This document shows positions 28,527 through 38,039 of a DNA stretch of 64,000 nt, piece after piece (position 1 is the stretch's first letter; each line of letters opens with the position of its first letter). The notes under the pieces are model-generated. The model worked only from the letters and a program-made list of their open reading frames with translations, was not told where the DNA came from and did not search any database. The position numbers and the translations under genes are program-made. Source of the DNA: an uncultured Lachnospiraceae bacterium (lineage in GTDB: Bacteria > Bacillota > Clostridia > Lachnospirales > Lachnospiraceae); contig CAJUOO010000004.1 in the NCBI GenBank assembly GCA_910588535.1, forward strand, positions 1 through 64,000, read 5' to 3'.

Positions 28527-29099
28527 ATGAGGAGAAACTGGAAACATTTTGTCATATACACGGCTTTCGCCATGTCTGTTTTTAGTCTGACAGGCTGCGG
28601 CTCTCCCTCAGGGAACCCCGGCGGCGAAGTCACTACAGCAGCTCCAAAGATGGTTCTTTCCATCGGGACAAAGGATAATCTTAAAAGCTACGATTTTACT
28701 TATGAGACAGCAACACCGGACACAGCCGGCCTGACATGGGATGCAAATAATCCAGATGCTGACACTCTGATCGCCATTATCGCGGAGGTGACAGGATGGA
28801 ATCTTCATCTGGCAGAACCTGTATCTGTATCACCGGGCAGCTTTACTATCTATTTTGCTGAAGATTCTAGTATCTTTACAGGAACAGTGGATTCTTCCAA
28901 GACAGACTTTGCCATCACCGATCGCAAGGAGCTTGTGACCACCATCTTGGACAGCATTGTCGCTAATATGAATGCTGCTTACAACGAATCACTGACCATA
29001 TATTTTGCCGCTGCAGATGGCGGTGATATCTCCATTCCTGAAGCGGGTATCACCATTTCCTCTTCCGAGCCTTACACGATGGAAGCTGAGGCAGAATAA
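28527..29099 (+). CDS. Putative lipoprotein of unknown function
   Basis: 190 residues. The N-terminus has a basic start, a hydrophobic stretch and the lipobox LTGC at about residues 21-24, so it should be lipid-anchored on the outer face of the membrane. The mature part is acidic with beta-rich repeats (SFTIYFAEDSS and LTIYFAAADGG), perhaps two related halves, loosely like GerMN-type domains, but I do not assign the family. Transcribed alone between clpA and a strong terminator; GAGAGGAG precedes the ATG. Confidence 0.7.
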   Translation: MRRNWKHFVIYTAFAMSVFSLTGCGSPSGNPGGEVTTAAPKMVLSIGTKDNLKSYDFTYETATPDTAGLTWDANNPDADTLIAIIAEVTGWNLHLAEPVSVSPGSFTIYFAEDSSIFTGTVDSSKTDFAITDRKELVTTILDSIVANMNAAYNESLTIYFAAADGGDISIPEAGITISSSEPYTMEAEAE

Positions 29100-29126
29100 G
29101 CGCAAACTTCATATAAGAGTAAAAAC

Positions 29127-29183
29127 AAAATCATCTTTCCCATAGATTATCTATCTGTTATCTATGGGAGAGATGATTTTTTT
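29127..29183. terminator. Strong bidirectional terminator
   Basis: AAATCATCTTTCCCATAGAT pairs with TATCTATGGGAGAGATGATT around a short loop, followed by TTTTTT on the plus strand and an A/T run on the other side. It ends the lipoprotein gene and the convergent GH28-like operon. Confidence 0.85.
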
Positions 29184-29193
29184 AAGCATTTAT

Positions 29194-31806
29194 CTAAAAA
29201 GCACCATATACAGTTATCTCAACTCTTTGATATTCTGGTATGACTCCATCATCATAAATAAATATAAGTTCGTAATTCCCCTCCTGTCCTTTTTTAGGAA
29301 TCCAGCTAAATTTCCCGCTGCCTTCATAAAAAGACGCTCCCTCTGGCAGCTCCTTGGCAAATAGCTTGGGAGATAGCTTTGCAGCTCCAACTGTATAGTC
29401 CCTTTTCTCTATCGCCTCATTATAAATATACGCTTCGCTCTCCTTCTGCGCCGCCTCCAATGCAGGATTTCTTACCTTTACAGTAAAGGATATCTCCACT
29501 CCGCAGTAGCCTTCCTTTTTCTTAATTGGAATAAAGTATGGTCGATGAACCGTCAGTGGCAGAGGATAATGCTCCGTTTTCACTCGATACGTATACCCAG
29601 TATTCTGACAAGCAACCGTAGGGCTTGTATAGTAGCTGTCTGCAGGCGTGCCGGGCGCAGGTGCACCAACCTGTACATACTGTGTACGAATATCCTCCGA
29701 CATATTCACCTCCTCCACTGTTGTGGAAAGGTAGGGCTCCTCTTTCCTATATTCAAGATGTGTCGGGCGCTTCCATGTATTTGTCACCATCGCAAGCGCA
29801 CTGACTCCCTCACTTACATCTGCCTGTATCTTTGAAAGATTCGCGCCCTTCACATCATCGAACACGATAGGATGACGTGTATCCTCCACTTGATAAGTAA
29901 ATGTAATATCTCGAAGTGTCAGATTTTCCACATGGCGGGCATACAGCCCATATGCTGGAAGGATTCCCCAATTGCTTGGTTCTGGATAGACCGCGGGAAG
30001 TTCTGGCACATTATAAGGATCGGATATCCAGCTCTTATTCTCCTGATCCCAATCCACACGTGGCAGCAACCCTTCCTCTTTTACAAAGAATGTATTGACC
30101 AGCCACGGCAATGTCTGAACAGAACTTTTTGTCTCAAACTGTGTATATTCCCAGTTTGTATTTAGCTGCCTCTGCTCCACCGCATGTTCCATGGTCAGGC
30201 CACCACGATATTGTACCTCGATATGTTCAAGAACTATATTTTTTAATTTGCTGTCCATCAAGCCCATTAAAATAATGGGATAGCGCGGATCGACGTTGGT
30301 GATCTTTATATTACTGATCTCAATATCAGATACTCTCGCCATATGCTCTGCCCCACAGGCATTGGCATATTTCTCCAGATCCGTCTCAGCGATCTCACCT
30401 GACTCATCCAGCTCATAGCCCTTGTCTTCTCTATATTTTAACTTATAATATCTGCCATCTCTATATACATAATTGGCTTCATTCTTTCGACATGGCTCCT
30501 CTTGATTCACGATCTGAATTTCTGAGTGCCCATCCACCGTCACAGTTTTGTTCTTTACATAAGAAGGAAGATACCGCTTTGCGGGATATTTTTGATAACC
30601 TTCTCTATCCGGTAACACCCACCCCACATTATCCAGCCGTACATTCCCCTCCTTGGCCAAGATAGGTTCCTCGGATGAATTTCCCGTCACTGGAAAGCGT
30701 CCTCTGTCCCCGGCGCGGATAAAGATAGGTGAACTGCTGACTTGATCCATCGTACAGTCTGTAAATACAATATCCTTCAGATCAGAGCCATCTACCGCCT
30801 CCAGTGCAAAACCGCGGGAGCGATCAAAGGATACACGTCTCACAGTGACAAGTTCATAACCACAGGTGGACTCTGTACCTAACTTTACACGAGCAGTAGG
30901 ACCACAGCGATCTGTGGCGATCAATTTATCCGTCGTATATCTGCCTGCATAGACAGAACCAGCATCATAGCCACTCACTGTGCAGTCCTCAATCAATACA
31001 TTCTTAATCGGCATATATAGACCAGCGCCATAGGATGCCTTCATCACCAGTGCATCGTCTGTCAGGGAATTAAAAGTGGAATTTCTTACTGTCACATCTT
31101 GACAACAGTCTATATCAAGAGCATCCCTTGTCGTGTCAACCATAAGCCCATCCACCAGCATATTGGTGACTCCCTCTGCAATAATAGCAAAATGACCTCC
31201 TATCAGAAGGCTAAAATCTTTTAAAACTACATTTCTTGCCCGCACAATCGCGATGGCTTTATTGCCAAACCACTCTCCCGAATGTCCTTTTTCAGATCGA
31301 CAAGATGGTTCTTTCGGATCCCCACCCTGAAGAACATATCTGCGATAGCCATCCTCCATATAGCTGCCATCTATCAAGCCTTCTCCATAGATCATAACAT
31401 TTTCAATATCTGCCCCATAGATAAGACTGTTCGCAAAATAAGTATGTCCATGATCCTGAAGCCCTGCATAGAGATTTACCTCCGGCTCATCATAATTACC
31501 ACCCTCACCAATCTGCTTTTCATAAGAATACTGTATATCTGTCCTCGCTGCGTGAAGAATGGCTCCTTTTCTTAAATGCAAGTTTACATTACTTTTTAAT
31601 CGCAGTGTGTAGATCAAAAAATCTCCCTCTGGTATCTCTACTGTTCCTCCACCTGCCTTAGAAAGTTCCTCAATTGCCTGATTGATCGCCCGTGTATTTT
31701 CTGTTGGCTTCTTATCTGGTGCAGCGCCATATTGACAGATATCTGCCACACGTTCTTTCTCTAATATCTCGGCGGTAATGCTGCACCCCTCTGCCCTCTT
31801 AACCAT
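29194..31806 (-). CDS. Large beta-helix protein, divergent GH28-like carbohydrate enzyme
   Basis: 870 residues. It starts with a pectate-lyase-superfamily N-terminus (VADICQYGAAPDKKPTENTR ... GGGTVEIPEGDF), then a long parallel beta-helix. Around residues 225-255 the acidic residues RDALDIDCCQDV and SLTDDALVMK stand where GH28 has NTDGxD and DD, but the GHG and RIKT signatures are not seen. The C-terminal ~90 residues look like an Ig-like putative sugar-binding domain (FSWIPKKGQEGNYELIFIYDDG). No signal peptide. Second gene after a canonical GH28, so probably acting on a pectin-derived chain, with exact activity unknown. Confidence 0.7.
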   Translation of the reverse strand: MVKRAEGCSITAEILEKERVADICQYGAAPDKKPTENTRAINQAIEELSKAGGGTVEIPEGDFLIYTLRLKSNVNLHLRKGAILHAARTDIQYSYEKQIGEGGNYDEPEVNLYAGLQDHGHTYFANSLIYGADIENVMIYGEGLIDGSYMEDGYRRYVLQGGDPKEPSCRSEKGHSGEWFGNKAIAIVRARNVVLKDFSLLIGGHFAIIAEGVTNMLVDGLMVDTTRDALDIDCCQDVTVRNSTFNSLTDDALVMKASYGAGLYMPIKNVLIEDCTVSGYDAGSVYAGRYTTDKLIATDRCGPTARVKLGTESTCGYELVTVRRVSFDRSRGFALEAVDGSDLKDIVFTDCTMDQVSSSPIFIRAGDRGRFPVTGNSSEEPILAKEGNVRLDNVGWVLPDREGYQKYPAKRYLPSYVKNKTVTVDGHSEIQIVNQEEPCRKNEANYVYRDGRYYKLKYREDKGYELDESGEIAETDLEKYANACGAEHMARVSDIEISNIKITNVDPRYPIILMGLMDSKLKNIVLEHIEVQYRGGLTMEHAVEQRQLNTNWEYTQFETKSSVQTLPWLVNTFFVKEEGLLPRVDWDQENKSWISDPYNVPELPAVYPEPSNWGILPAYGLYARHVENLTLRDITFTYQVEDTRHPIVFDDVKGANLSKIQADVSEGVSALAMVTNTWKRPTHLEYRKEEPYLSTTVEEVNMSEDIRTQYVQVGAPAPGTPADSYYTSPTVACQNTGYTYRVKTEHYPLPLTVHRPYFIPIKKKEGYCGVEISFTVKVRNPALEAAQKESEAYIYNEAIEKRDYTVGAAKLSPKLFAKELPEGASFYEGSGKFSWIPKKGQEGNYELIFIYDDGVIPEYQRVEITVYGAF

Positions 31807-31825
31807 AATTGTTCCTTTCTTCTCT

Positions 31826-33082
31826 CTAACGAATTGTCAGCTCCACTGTCTGATCGACATCTGTCATCTCACCCTTCTGCCCTGTAATACGAACATTGGA
31901 AAATGTGATATTCTTTGCATTTCTCAAGAAAAATCCTTCTCCTTGAACTGGCTCAAGCTGTGACATCATAGCCGGCATATCTGGTGCACCATCCTGCGCC
32001 ATACAAACACTTACATTGGACAGCATAACATTTTCGATCGGCTGTTCCGCAAGACCATAGAAAAAGCCTGCCGCAGCCGTCGCTGACGTCACCATACAAT
32101 TGCTGATCATGATATTCCGTATTGCAGGTGTAGTCTCATCAAGCGGATAGGCAGCCTTGTCCCACACATGCTTCTCCTTTCCACCTGCACCACAATAATA
32201 ATACATATTAAACACAAATGGACACATAACCTTGTCCATCACTATATTGTCAAACACCATATTTTCCATGGCATTTCCACGCTTTCTTCTGGTCTTAAGA
32301 CGAATCCCTCTGTCTGTCTCCTGAAAGACACAGTTTGTTATAGTGACATTCCGTATCCCTCCGCTCATCTCACTTCCGATAACCACACCGCCATGCCCGT
32401 GAAGCATATTACAATTCGTTATTGTTATATTCTCACATGGCATCTTTCTCGGTGTATCCTCCGTGCCCGCCTTGATGGCTATACAGTCGTCGCCAACATC
32501 AATAATACAATCTGAGATCCGCACATTTCTTGAGCTGTCTGGATCGATTCCATCTGTATTCGGAGAGTCCGCCGGATTTTTGATCTTCACGCCGCGAATA
32601 ATCACATCATCACAATAGATAGGATGAACCGTCCACACTGGAGAATTTTCAAGTGTAACACCCTCCAAGAGCACATGCTGACAATTATCAAAGCATACCA
32701 GATAGGGCCTTTTATGCGGAAATTGTTTGCTCTCCCTCCACCAACGCTGCCCGTTTCCATTCAGCTTTCCCTGACCAACCACAGCCACATTTTTTTCACC
32801 TGACGCATAGATCAGAGGCTTGTACATGCTGCCCGCAATTCCCTCAAATTCCATGGATATCACTTCATAATTCTCCACATCATCTGTAAAATTCAGGACA
32901 GCCCCAGCATCCAGATAAAGTGTCATATTGCTTCTAAGCTGAATAGAATGAGTAGAATAACTACCCGCAGGTACATAAAGTGTACCTCCTCCACGGCTGT
33001 CAAGATGCTCTATCGCTTGTTTAAATGCATCGGTCCAGTCCCCCTCTTTTCCATAATGTCCAAATTCTGTGATAGCTAACAT
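31826..33082 (-). CDS. Glycoside hydrolase family 28 protein
   Basis: About 418 residues. GH28 motifs SPNTDGIDPDS, GDDCIAIKAG, HGHGGVVIGSE and RLKTRRKRG are complete, with the catalytic Asp residues present. An open frame begins at 33139, but GGGAGGAAATACA before the ATG at 33082 marks the real start. No signal peptide, so probably an intracellular exo-acting galacturonidase on oligosaccharides. It resembles the GH28 at 6881-8452 without the Fn3-like domain. It lies between glpK (66 bp) and the GH28-like gene (19 bp). Confidence 0.92.
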   Translation of the reverse strand: MLAITEFGHYGKEGDWTDAFKQAIEHLDSRGGGTLYVPAGSYSTHSIQLRSNMTLYLDAGAVLNFTDDVENYEVISMEFEGIAGSMYKPLIYASGEKNVAVVGQGKLNGNGQRWWRESKQFPHKRPYLVCFDNCQHVLLEGVTLENSPVWTVHPIYCDDVIIRGVKIKNPADSPNTDGIDPDSSRNVRISDCIIDVGDDCIAIKAGTEDTPRKMPCENITITNCNMLHGHGGVVIGSEMSGGIRNVTITNCVFQETDRGIRLKTRRKRGNAMENMVFDNIVMDKVMCPFVFNMYYYCGAGGKEKHVWDKAAYPLDETTPAIRNIMISNCMVTSATAAAGFFYGLAEQPIENVMLSNVSVCMAQDGAPDMPAMMSQLEPVQGEGFFLRNAKNITFSNVRITGQKGEMTDVDQTVELTIR

Positions 33083-33148
33083 TGTATTTCCTCCCTGTTG
33101 CTGCACAAGCAGCCTATTTTTTAAAACATTTTTGATCATTCTAACCTC

Positions 33149-34648
33149 TCAGCCCTCATCTTCATTCCAGCCAAAGGAGCAGGCAACTGCTTTTTTCCAG
33201 CCAGCCTCTCTCCTCATTCTCTCCTGCTCTGTAATTTCTGGTTCAAACACTTGATTGATCCTCCAATTATCAAGAACCTCCTCCCTGCTCTTCCAGTAAC
33301 CTGCTGCTAGCCCTGCCAGATATGCAGCACCGATGGCAGTTGTCTCAATACAGTCTGGTCTCTTGACAGGAGCATCTATCATATCTGCCTGAACCTGCAA
33401 TAGCAGATTATTCGCGCTCGCCCCTCCATCAACCTTCAAGCTAGAAAGCTCTATGCCAGAATCCTCCTCCATAACATGAAGCACATCATTGACCTGATAG
33501 GCAATAGACTCCAAGGTAGCACGCACAATATGATACCGATTTACCCCTCTTGTCAAACCCACAATACAACCTCTCGCATATGCATCCCAATAAGGTGCAC
33601 CCAGCCCGGTAAAGGCTGGAACCACATAACATCCATTAGTATCCTTCACCCTACTGGCAAGCTCCTCCGTCTCAGCCGCCGAGCGGATAAGTCCAAGCTC
33701 ATCCCGAAGCCACTGAATTGCCGCACCTGCCACAAAGATGGAACCCTCTAATGCATATTCTATTCTCCCGTCAATTCCCCACGCTATCGTCGTCAAAAGA
33801 CCATGCTTGGAGATCACCGGTCTCTCTCCGGTATTCATAAGAAGAAAGCCGCCTGTTCCATAAGTATTCTTCGCCTCACCTGCATGAAAACAAGTCTGCC
33901 CAAACAGTGCCGCCTGCTGATCTCCCGCTGCTGCCCCAATTGGAATCGCCTTACCAAAATACACTGGGTCTGTCTCTCCATAGATACAGCTTGAAGGCTT
34001 CACCTCAGGAAGCATACATTCTGGTATTCCAAGAAGTGCAAGAATCTCCTGATCCCATGTAAGGGTATGTATATTAAATAGCATGGTGCGGGAAGCATTT
34101 GAATAATCTGTAATATGCACTCTTCCCTTTGTCAATTTCCAGATAAGCCATGTATCCACCGTTCCAAATAACAGCTCTCCATTCTCCGCGCGCTCACGTG
34201 CCCCTTTCACATTCTCAAGAATCCACTGAAGTTTTGTGGCGGAGAAATAAGCATCTATAATCAGCCCCGTCTTTCTGCGAAACAGTTCCGTCAATCCCTG
34301 CTCCTTCAGCCGATCGCACATAGCCGCTGTTCTTCTGCACTGCCATACAATAGCTGGGCAAATCGGCTCCCCTGTGCACTTATCCCACACGATCGTCGTC
34401 TCTCTCTGGTTTGCGATCCCAATTGCCGCGATATCCTCCGGCTCCACAAAAAGCTTCTGCATCGCCTCCACTGCAACGCCAAGCTGTGTGGACCAAATCT
34501 CACCCGCATCATGTTCCACCCAACCCGGCCGCGGAAAATGTTGGGTAAATTCCTTCTGTGCTACACTTACAATCTTCCCTTCCTTATTGAACAAAATACA
34601 GCGGTTGCTGGTCGTCCCTGCATCCATCGCCATCACATATTTTCCCAT
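33149..34648 (-). CDS. glpK: Glycerol kinase
   Basis: 499 residues, the exact family length. [32 protein letters not shown], and the FGGY signatures [11 protein letters not shown] and [15 protein letters not shown] identify GlpK rather than another FGGY kinase. It makes glycerol-3-phosphate. No glpF or glpD is adjacent; instead two pectin-type genes follow on the same strand within 66 bp. Regulation by HPr phosphorylation is usual in Firmicutes; the region around residue 230 has [16 protein letters not shown], which includes the candidate His. Confidence 0.95.
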   Translation of the reverse strand: MGKYVMAMDAGTTSNRCILFNKEGKIVSVAQKEFTQHFPRPGWVEHDAGEIWSTQLGVAVEAMQKLFVEPEDIAAIGIANQRETTIVWDKCTGEPICPAIVWQCRRTAAMCDRLKEQGLTELFRRKTGLIIDAYFSATKLQWILENVKGARERAENGELLFGTVDTWLIWKLTKGRVHITDYSNASRTMLFNIHTLTWDQEILALLGIPECMLPEVKPSSCIYGETDPVYFGKAIPIGAAAGDQQAALFGQTCFHAGEAKNTYGTGGFLLMNTGERPVISKHGLLTTIAWGIDGRIEYALEGSIFVAGAAIQWLRDELGLIRSAAETEELASRVKDTNGCYVVPAFTGLGAPYWDAYARGCIVGLTRGVNRYHIVRATLESIAYQVNDVLHVMEEDSGIELSSLKVDGGASANNLLLQVQADMIDAPVKRPDCIETTAIGAAYLAGLAAGYWKSREEVLDNWRINQVFEPEITEQERMRREAGWKKAVACSFGWNEDEG

Positions 34649-34738
34649 AGTGCATCCTCCATCTTATCTCATCCTGATATTCTAAAAAAAGTATACCATA
34701 TCCTTCTTTGACTTACCAGAGAATCTAAGCAGAATATT

Positions 34739-34842
34739 CTCACCAGCTCCCATCTGCCCGCTTCGCGGAATCTCAAATCTATACAGAGAATGTCATACTT
34801 CAGGCATTCTCTTGTGTGAGACTTAGAACTTCTTCTCACACT
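34739..34842 (-). repeat. Hairpin-cluster repeat family, deleted copy (C)
   Basis: Reads AGCTCCCATCTGCCCGCTTC on the plus strand, then CGCGGAATCTCAAATCTAT, and matches the reverse of copy A through GGCATTCTC and TGTGTGAGA to TTAGAACTTCTTCTCAC. Compared with A it lacks a central stretch of about 40 bp flanked by TTAG, as if deleted between short direct repeats. It lies between glpK and the PTS terminator. Confidence 0.65.
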
Positions 34843-34846
34843 ACTC

Positions 34847-34879
34847 AAAAAAATAAGCGGAGATCCGAAGATCTCCGCT
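34847..34879 (-). terminator. Terminator of the PTS permease gene
   Basis: Minus-strand AGCGGAGATC-TTCG-GATCTCCGCT with a UUCG tetraloop, followed by TTATTTTTTT. Confidence 0.9.
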
Positions 34880-34916
34880 CTGCTAGGAATTTAGCATCAC
34901 TCTATTAGCATAATGC

Positions 34917-36383
34917 TTATAACATTTTCTTCATCTCATCTGCTACAAATTGAACCTTTGTTCCAACGATCACCTGAATGGAATTTTTACCCGGTCTTAT
35001 AACGCCTGCAACTCCTGCTGATTTTATCTTTGCTTCGTCAATTAAAGTATAATCCTTGATCTCCATACGAAGTCTTGTGATACAATTGTCAAGAGATGTG
35101 ACATTTCCTCTTCCACCAAGTCCCTCCAGAATAATTGCCGCTACCTCTGTAAAGTTATTATTAGAGAGAACCGCTCTCTTCTCTGTCTCTACATCATCAT
35201 CTTCTCTACCGGGTGTCTTTAAGTCAAATTTTACAATAGCAAAACGGAACACTACATAAAATACTATAAACGCTGCTATTCCAAGAGGAATTATCATCCA
35301 TGTATTCTGCGCTGCCGGAAGTGGAGCGGAGAATAACAAATCTGTAGCACCTGCTGAAAAGCTAAAGCCTGCTCGAAAGCCAATTATCGTTGTGACAACA
35401 GTAAAAATACCATATAACAATGCATAAATTACATAAAGAGCCGGTGCAAGGAACATAAAACCAAACTCAAAAGGCTCTGTAACACCACAGATAAATGCAC
35501 ATAATGCCGCGGAAGCTACCAAACCGATTGCAACCTGCTTTTTCCCTTCTTTTGCTGTATGAACCATAGCCAGAGCTGCTCCTGCAACACCAAACATCAT
35601 ACATGGGAAGAAACCTGACATGTACATTCCAAGACTCCATGTTACATCTGCACTTGTGCGTCCTGCCCAGAAATAAGTTAAATCTCCAAGTCCAATCGTG
35701 TCAAACCAGAATACATTGTTCAACGCATGGTGCAAACCTGTCGGAATCAACAATCTATTCAAGAATACATAGATTCCTGCTCCTATCGGTCCAAGTCCGA
35801 CAATGCCTTCGCCCACAGTGATCAACACACCAAATACGATAGGCCATACAAAAAGTAAAATCGCTGCTGCTACTATAGAAACTACGCCAGCGACAATAGC
35901 CACACATCGCTTGCCGCTGAAAAATGAAAGCCATTCTGGAAGCTTCGTATTCTTAAAGCGATTGTAACAAGTCGCTCCAATAATACCAGCAATTATACCG
36001 ATAAATGGATTCTCGATCTTATTAAATGCAAGTACCTTCTTTGCATTGTCTGCTATGGAAGGCATCAACACAGTAACCGTACTAGTGGCCAACAACTTTG
36101 TGATTATCAACCAAGATGCAAATGCTGCAAGACCCGCTGTACCTTCATGGTCATCTGACATACCTACACCTACACCGATAACAAACAAAAGCGCCATATT
36201 ATCTATTAACGCGCCGCCTGCCTTCACCAAGAAGAACCCAAGCTTGCCCAAAAAGCCAGTGATCTCGCCACCCTGTATGGCTTCAGGACAAAGGTAATAT
36301 CCAATTCCCATCAAAATACCACATATAGGCAAACACGCCACAGGAAGCATCAAAGCCTTGCCCAATTTCTGTAAATACTTCAT
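34917..36383 (-). CDS. nagE: PTS transporter subunit IIBC, N-acetylglucosamine/glucose type
   Basis: About 488 residues. The IIC domain has around ten membrane segments, beginning KALMLPVACLPICGILMGIG, with the sugar-site region CGVTEPFEFGFMFLAP typical of NagE/PtsG-type EIIC. The IIB domain begins near residue 410 and holds the phosphorylated Cys in LDNCITRLR. No IIA domain is fused, so an Crr-like IIA must come from elsewhere. A GTG at 36401 is in frame, but GAGGAGG before the ATG at 36383 is preferred. The long leader with promoter and terminator suggests control by antitermination. NagE versus PtsG specificity cannot be settled by eye. Confidence 0.8.
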   Translation of the reverse strand: MKYLQKLGKALMLPVACLPICGILMGIGYYLCPEAIQGGEITGFLGKLGFFLVKAGGALIDNMALLFVIGVGVGMSDDHEGTAGLAAFASWLIITKLLATSTVTVLMPSIADNAKKVLAFNKIENPFIGIIAGIIGATCYNRFKNTKLPEWLSFFSGKRCVAIVAGVVSIVAAAILLFVWPIVFGVLITVGEGIVGLGPIGAGIYVFLNRLLIPTGLHHALNNVFWFDTIGLGDLTYFWAGRTSADVTWSLGMYMSGFFPCMMFGVAGAALAMVHTAKEGKKQVAIGLVASAALCAFICGVTEPFEFGFMFLAPALYVIYALLYGIFTVVTTIIGFRAGFSFSAGATDLLFSAPLPAAQNTWMIIPLGIAAFIVFYVVFRFAIVKFDLKTPGREDDDVETEKRAVLSNNNFTEVAAIILEGLGGRGNVTSLDNCITRLRMEIKDYTLIDEAKIKSAGVAGVIRPGKNSIQVIVGTKVQFVADEMKKML

Positions 36384-36508
36384 AAATATTTCCCTCCTCA
36401 CTTTTTATTTTCTGTTCTGCCCTAGCCACAGAACCAAAACCATCATGCATCATACAACAATTACCATTCTCATCCTCTCCCTCCCATGATACCAGCCAAA
36501 GAAACTGC

Positions 36509-36561
36509 AAAAAACCAGATTCTATAAATGAAACATCACATCCAATTTATAAAATCTGGTT
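36509..36561 (-). promoter_or_regulatory. Leader terminator upstream of the PTS gene (antitermination candidate)
   Basis: Minus-strand AACCAGATTTTATAAAT pairs with ATTTATAGAATCTGGTT (one mismatch), followed by TTTTTT. It lies about 50 nt after the predicted transcription start and 125 bp before the gene, the usual place for an attenuator governed by a GlcT/LicT-type antiterminator. I could not recognise a canonical RAT sequence, so the regulator is unknown. The remaining leader (36384-36508) has no convincing gene. Confidence 0.65.
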
Positions 36562-36621
36562 TTTTCTGCTCCTTTTTTCGTATCATTTCAGACGATTCTG
36601 CAATCTGTTTTTGTTATCTTG

Positions 36622-36650
36622 ATTATAACAATATGCATAATATTTGTCAA
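36622..36650 (-). promoter_or_regulatory. Consensus promoter of the PTS gene
   Basis: Minus-strand TTGACA, 17-nt spacer, TATAAT: a perfect sigma-A promoter with start near 36615. A promoter this strong fits control exerted later, at the leader terminator. The rest of 36651-36888 is AT-rich and holds no gene that I can see. Confidence 0.85.
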
Positions 36651-36888
36651 CATCTTTCGCGTAATTAATAGGCAAACTATATATATTTTTTAAAAAATAC
36701 AAGGTATTTTTATTAAAATTGCACAACCTGTTTCTCTTGATTGTTAGTGTGTTTTGTACAAAAACATATTTCCTTGTGTGCTGGACATATTTTGAAAATT
36801 TAACTAATATTTCTTACAGATACTACTTAAAGATTGAAAAAGACACTATAGTATTTTTGAAAATAGATCAATTATAATGACATTTCTA

Positions 36889-36928
36889 CAAAAAATAAAA
36901 CCTCTCACCACGAAAATGACAAGAGGTT
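36889..36928 (-). terminator. Terminator of the dipeptidase gene
   Basis: Minus-strand AACCTCT ... AGAGGTT, 7-bp stem with a 16-nt loop, followed by TTATTTTTTG. Confidence 0.6.
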
Positions 36929-36938
36929 CTAATCCAAA

Positions 36939-37901
36939 TTACATAACATCATGGATAAGACGCAGCACATTTTTATAAGCAAGCTTTTCAATCTGTCTTT
37001 CTGAGAAGCCTTCTCTTTCAAGCTGTTCAAATAATCTCACCATCTCAAGCGGTGTCCCTATCTCTAACACCCCACCAATGCCATCAAAATCTGTCCCAAG
37101 TGCCACAAAATCTTCTCCACCTAGCTTTGTCATATGCTTGATATGGGCTACCAGCCCTGCAATTGTACTCTCCTCCCTCTTTGCATCCTGTTGCAAAAAC
37201 GCACCGTAAAAATTCACCCCTGCCACGCCACCAATCTCTGCGAGATTATATATCATATCATCCGTCAGATTTCTCGGATGAGGGCACAGCGCTCGCGCAT
37301 TGGAATGAGAAGCTACCAGAGGTTTCCTTGACAAGCGAACTGCATCGTAAAATCCTCCGTCCGACAGATGAGAGACATCTATCAACATACCAAGTTCATT
37401 CATATACCTCACAGCCTCACAGCCAAAGGAGGTAAGTCCTCTCTCCATAATTGTTCTGTCCTTAGAATTAGGCGCGCCAAAACAATTCTCATAATTCCAA
37501 GTAAGACTGATTAGCCGCACCCCATCCTGATAGAATCTTTCAATATTAGATAATTCCCCCTGCACATGTCTTCCATCCTCAATGGTGAGAAATGCTGACA
37601 GCTTTCCCTCACGGAAATTTCTCTCAGCATCTGCCGCGCAGCCAGCAAATGCAATGCAATCTTTATGTCTGTCAAGCGACTCATAGAACAGATTTTTCAA
37701 AGACTGATAATAAACCTCATCTTCGGGCATCCACTCTCTGTTCTGCGGAGGAAAAAATATTGCAAAAAACTGCCCATACATTCCTGCTTCCTTCATACGG
37801 CGAATATCCAACATACCTTCCGGCATCTCATAGATATCCTCCTTCTTCTTTAAAAATCCAAGCTCCAATGTGTCACAGTGCAAATCTAAATATGGTATCA
37901 T
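36939..37901 (-). CDS. Membrane dipeptidase (renal dipeptidase, M19 family)
   Basis: 320 residues. The TIM-barrel zinc site is visible: LDLHCDTLELG at the N-terminus (His and Asp), FLTIEDGRH (bridging Glu), DVSHLSDGGFYD and VASHSNARAL (His pair), and GTDFDGIGG. These enzymes split dipeptides, including those with a D-residue. No signal peptide, so cytoplasmic. It is flanked by a terminator and diverges from the DUF6512 gene. Confidence 0.92.
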   Translation of the reverse strand: MIPYLDLHCDTLELGFLKKKEDIYEMPEGMLDIRRMKEAGMYGQFFAIFFPPQNREWMPEDEVYYQSLKNLFYESLDRHKDCIAFAGCAADAERNFREGKLSAFLTIEDGRHVQGELSNIERFYQDGVRLISLTWNYENCFGAPNSKDRTIMERGLTSFGCEAVRYMNELGMLIDVSHLSDGGFYDAVRLSRKPLVASHSNARALCPHPRNLTDDMIYNLAEIGGVAGVNFYGAFLQQDAKREESTIAGLVAHIKHMTKLGGEDFVALGTDFDGIGGVLEIGTPLEMVRLFEQLEREGFSERQIEKLAYKNVLRLIHDVM

Positions 37902-38039
37902 ATCAAATCACCCTTTTTCTTATACTTATGCTGCTAATATCTGCTTATGCCATTTCCATTCACAACATACCAAAATATTCTTATCCCCTATCACATAAAG
38001 CGATCCGATCTGCATATACTTTTTATGAGGTAAAATAGA

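Noticed and set aside
36283..36510. 75-codon frame in the PTS leader as a leader peptide
   Set aside because: It overlaps the start of the permease in another frame and has no regulatory codon run; likely chance.
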